In this document: positions 61,732 to 64,000 of the stretch, in pieces
Numbering within the stretch: position 1 is the stretch's first letter
Layout: each line of letters begins with the position of its first letter
Assembly: GCF_040654195.1 (NCBI RefSeq)
Contig: NZ_JBFAHM010000015.1
Span: 1 to 64,000 of the forward strand
DNA from: Hamadaea sp013361475
Lineage (GTDB): Bacteria; Actinomycetota; Actinomycetes; Mycobacteriales; Micromonosporaceae
DNA length: 64,000 nt
Direction of reading: 5' to 3'
Program-made: the position numbers and the translations under genes
The notes under the pieces: model-generated
Told to the model about the DNA's origin: nothing
Database searches by the model: none
The model's input: only the letters and a program-made list of their open reading frames with translations

Positions 61732-63729
61732 CTACACGCCGGCGTCGGCCTTCCCCCACGCGCCCGGTATGCCGCGCAGCATCAGCCGTCCGCAGCGCGA
61801 CGGCAGATGCGGGTCGGCGGTCAGCCGTTCCCCGTCCGGCTCCAGGCCGAGCAGCGTACGCAGCAGCATGAGCGGCGTCCCGGCAGCCCAGGCCTGCGGC
61901 GAGCACGCCGACGGGTACGCGATCGGGATCTCCGTCAGCTCCCGGGCCGTCCCGATCAGCGCCTCCGGCAGGCGGAACCCGGACAGTGCCGCGGCCGTCA
62001 GCATCGCCTCCGAGATGACGGCCGCCTCCTCGCGGAAGCCGTACCGGGCGAGCCCGGCGGCGACGATGGCGTTGTCGTGCGGCCACACCGACCCGTTGTG
62101 ATACTCCATCGGGTTGTACGCGGTCAGCCCGTCGGCCAGGGTGCGTACGCCCCAGCCGGAGAACATCGCCGGACCCATCAGATGCTCCACCACCGACGCG
62201 GCGTGCTCCGGCGGAACGATCCCGCTCCACAACAGGTGCCCGATGTTGGAGGTGAGCGTCGGCACCGGGCGCTTCTGCCCGTCCAGGGCCAGCGCGTAGA
62301 ACCCCTCGTCCGGCAGCCAGAAGGCGTCGACGAAACGGTCCCGCAGCAGCCGTGCCTCCGCTTCGAGCGACTCGGCGAGCGCCGGATCGTTCCAGCACTC
62401 CCGGGCCAGCCGGGCCGCCCGCAGCCGGGCGTCGTAGGCGTACCCCTGGATCTCGCAGGTGGCCCGGGGCAGCGTCGCGAGCGTCCCGTCGGGGTGGACG
62501 ATCGCGTTCCACGAGTCCTTCCAGCACTGGTTGGCCAGACCCTGCTCGGCATTGCGGGTGGCGTACTCGATGAACAGGTCGCCGTCGGAGTCGCCGAACT
62601 CCCGCATCCACTGGATCGCCGCGCGGGCGTGCGGTTCCAGATCGCAGGCGGTCGCGCTGTCCCCGGTCCACCGGTGGTACTCGTCGAGCACGATCAGGAA
62701 CAGCGGTGTGCTGTCGGCGCTGCCGTAGTAGGGCGACTGCGGTCGCTGGCCGAAGTAGGTCAGCTCGCCGTGCCGCAGCTCGTGCAGGATCTTGCCCGGT
62801 TCGGCGTCGCGGACGTCGTCCATCATGGACGCCTGCTGGGCGGCGAGCGCCTTCAACGTCGTCCGGCACAGCTCCGGCGCGTACGGGAGGGTCTGGTAGC
62901 CCACGATCAGGCTGTCCCGGCCGAACAACGCCATGAACCACGGCAGCCCGGCGGCCGGCAGCGAGGCGTCCGGCACGGTGTCCGGATAGAACCGCAACGC
63001 CGCCAGGTCGATCAGACTGCGCCGGTAGGTGTGCACCAGGTCGTCCCAGTCGGTGTCCAGCTCCGGCGCCTGGGCGAGCCAGTCCTCCATGCTGATCGGC
63101 ATCTGCGGCCGATGGTCGAGGTGCGGAACGGGCCGGATCGCGGCGGTCGCCACCGAGATCTCGATCTCCGTACTCCACGTCTGCGTCGGGGACAGCTCCA
63201 AGGCGTACGACATGGACTGCTCGGTGAACCGCGCGCCCGGCGCCTTGATGCGGGTCTCGCGCCGGAACTCGCCGCGCTCGTAGCCGAGCACGACCGCGCC
63301 GCTCTCGATGCGCCGATAGTGCCGCCCGGTCTTGCCCTGCTTGTCCTTGACCTCGAAGATGTCGGCGAAGTCGGCGTCGAACAGCAGCGACAGTTCGAGG
63401 ACCGCGGGCCGCGAGCCGTGGTTGGTCACCGCGAGCTGCTCCTGTACGCCTTCGCCGACGTGCCGGCGGCGCAGCACCGACAGCGACGGGTTCAGGTAGA
63501 CGGTGCCGGTCGGCTGCTGAAGGTAGAACACGGCCTCGTCGTACTCGACGGGCTGGCCCGACAGCGAGGCCAGCGGGCGTCCGTTCAGCCGCAGCTCCCA
63601 GCGCGACAGGTGGCGCATGTCCCGGAAGAACAAGCCGCCCGGCAGGTCGTAGTTGGGGGCCACGTCGCCGCGTTCGTCGCTGACCATGAACGTGCGGCCT
63701 TGGAGGATGTTGATCTGACGGTCGGGCAT
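61732..63729 (-). CDS. Glycogen debranching-type amylo-alpha-1,6-glucosidase
   Basis: 665-residue protein. N-terminal GDE_N-like beta domain (about 10-215, GGLFFRDMRHLSRWELRLNG) and an (alpha/alpha)6 glycosidase domain (about 240-650). The latter has LPWFMALFGRDSLI, GKILHELRHGEL, SADSTPLFLIVLDEY and YHNGSVWPHDNAI. These motifs match the actinobacterial amylo-alpha-1,6-glucosidase family. It hydrolyses side chains of glycogen or another glucan in the cytosol. A GGGGAGG ribosome site lies 7 nt before the ATG. Confidence 0.9.
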   Translation of the reverse strand: MPDRQINILQGRTFMVSDERGDVAPNYDLPGGLFFRDMRHLSRWELRLNGRPLASLSGQPVEYDEAVFYLQQPTGTVYLNPSLSVLRRRHVGEGVQEQLAVTNHGSRPAVLELSLLFDADFADIFEVKDKQGKTGRHYRRIESGAVVLGYERGEFRRETRIKAPGARFTEQSMSYALELSPTQTWSTEIEISVATAAIRPVPHLDHRPQMPISMEDWLAQAPELDTDWDDLVHTYRRSLIDLAALRFYPDTVPDASLPAAGLPWFMALFGRDSLIVGYQTLPYAPELCRTTLKALAAQQASMMDDVRDAEPGKILHELRHGELTYFGQRPQSPYYGSADSTPLFLIVLDEYHRWTGDSATACDLEPHARAAIQWMREFGDSDGDLFIEYATRNAEQGLANQCWKDSWNAIVHPDGTLATLPRATCEIQGYAYDARLRAARLARECWNDPALAESLEAEARLLRDRFVDAFWLPDEGFYALALDGQKRPVPTLTSNIGHLLWSGIVPPEHAASVVEHLMGPAMFSGWGVRTLADGLTAYNPMEYHNGSVWPHDNAIVAAGLARYGFREEAAVISEAMLTAAALSGFRLPEALIGTARELTEIPIAYPSACSPQAWAAGTPLMLLRTLLGLEPDGERLTADPHLPSRCGRLMLRGIPGAWGKADAGV

Positions 63730-63750
63730 GGGCGCCTCCCCGGGGGAATG

Positions 63751-64000
63751 TCAGGAAATGTCGATCACGTGCTTGATGCCGTTCGGATCGGGTTCGAACG
63801 CGTGGGCGTAGTCCTGCAGCGAACTGCGTGAGGTGAGAAGCGACTCCAGCCAGCTCCGGTCGGCCTGGGTGAGGGCGTCCGCGGCCTGCTGGAAGTGGCT
63901 GAGGTTGGCGTTGACCGAGCCGACGACCACGTCGTTCTCCAGCACCATCGACCGGTTCGCGCCGCCTATGTCGACACTGATCTTGCGACCGGCCACCGAG
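63751..64000 (-). CDS. C-terminal fragment of a glucose 1-dehydrogenase-like protein (partial)
   Basis: Reads off the right edge; 83 codons are visible, ending at 63751. The fragment has the sequence NRSMVLENDVVVGSVNAN, characteristic of the C-terminal domain of medium-chain zinc glucose dehydrogenases (GlcDH_C). It is followed after 21 nt by the debranching-enzyme gene, suggesting a sugar-catabolic operon. The zinc and cofactor sites lie beyond the window. Confidence 0.8.
   Translation of the reverse strand, partial: SVAGRKISVDIGGANRSMVLENDVVVGSVNANLSHFQQAADALTQADRSWLESLLTSRSSLQDYAHAFEPDPNGIKHVIDIS

Overview
The window is about 70% G+C with many GTG starts and mycelial-actinobacterial gene families: a DUF2637 membrane protein, an SARP/BTAD regulator, CHAT-TPR proteins, a FolP2-type dihydropteroate synthase homologue, an Eis-like acetyltransferase, a CGNR regulator and a PHO-box-preceded pst operon. 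This fits a member of the Micromonosporaceae or a close relative. That assignment is inference from gene content and composition, since no rRNA or other taxonomic marker is present. A run of 10 N (11311-11320) next to a G-run/C-run marks a draft assembly, so linkage across about 11.1-11.46 kb is unproven.

Layout. 0-11 kb: DHA2 efflux pump with a divergent MarR regulator, RlpA-like wall protein, DUF2637 and DUF2127 membrane proteins, folP2, tRNA-Gly(GCC), Eis-like GNAT and a RibD-C reductase. 11-16 kb: two secreted enzymes, a sedolisin protease and an ExeM/NucH-type nuclease. 16.5-20 kb: SixA phosphatase and an overlapping slipin-NfeD pair. 20-25 kb: pstS-pstC-pstA-pstB plus a response regulator that lacks its phospho-acceptor aspartate. 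25-29 kb: HxlR/SDR pair, then two divergent gene pairs forming a possible polyamine-linked cassette (aminopropyltransferase-like protein, DUF350, small RGGFG protein, glutathionylspermidine-synthase-like ATP-grasp). 29-32 kb: tandem GNAT, a small His/Cys caspase-like protein, and an EamA exporter with a CGNR regulator.

32.5-40.8 kb holds the most unusual locus: a compact operon of a protein of unknown family, a 24-codon ORF overlapping both neighbours by ATGA, a CHAT-domain protease-like protein and a 1965-residue TPR protein with about 22 kinesin-light-chain-type repeats. It resembles a protease-plus-sensor effector system, but no nucleic-acid-targeting or toxin domain is recognisable.

41-47 kb: GNAT, MFS transporter, zinc-ribbon membrane protein and a single-chain ABC exporter whose second ATPase half looks degenerate. 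47-57 kb: an envelope-glycan region (GT4, UbiA-type phosphoribosyltransferase-like protein, epimerase, EEP phosphatase, two paralogous GT2, AglD-like membrane protein) interrupted by an SARP regulator and an SDR. 57-64 kb: secreted M15-like peptidase, PL8 polysaccharide lyase, threonine synthase, glycogen-debranching-type hydrolase and the C-terminal part of a glucose-dehydrogenase-like protein cut by the window edge.

Intergenic spaces carry several families of palindromic repeats. A 59-bp family (5 copies) and a roughly 75-bp family (3 copies) sit just downstream of stop codons and probably act as terminators. Several genes look leaderless, with a TANNNT-like hexamer 6-8 nt before the start codon.
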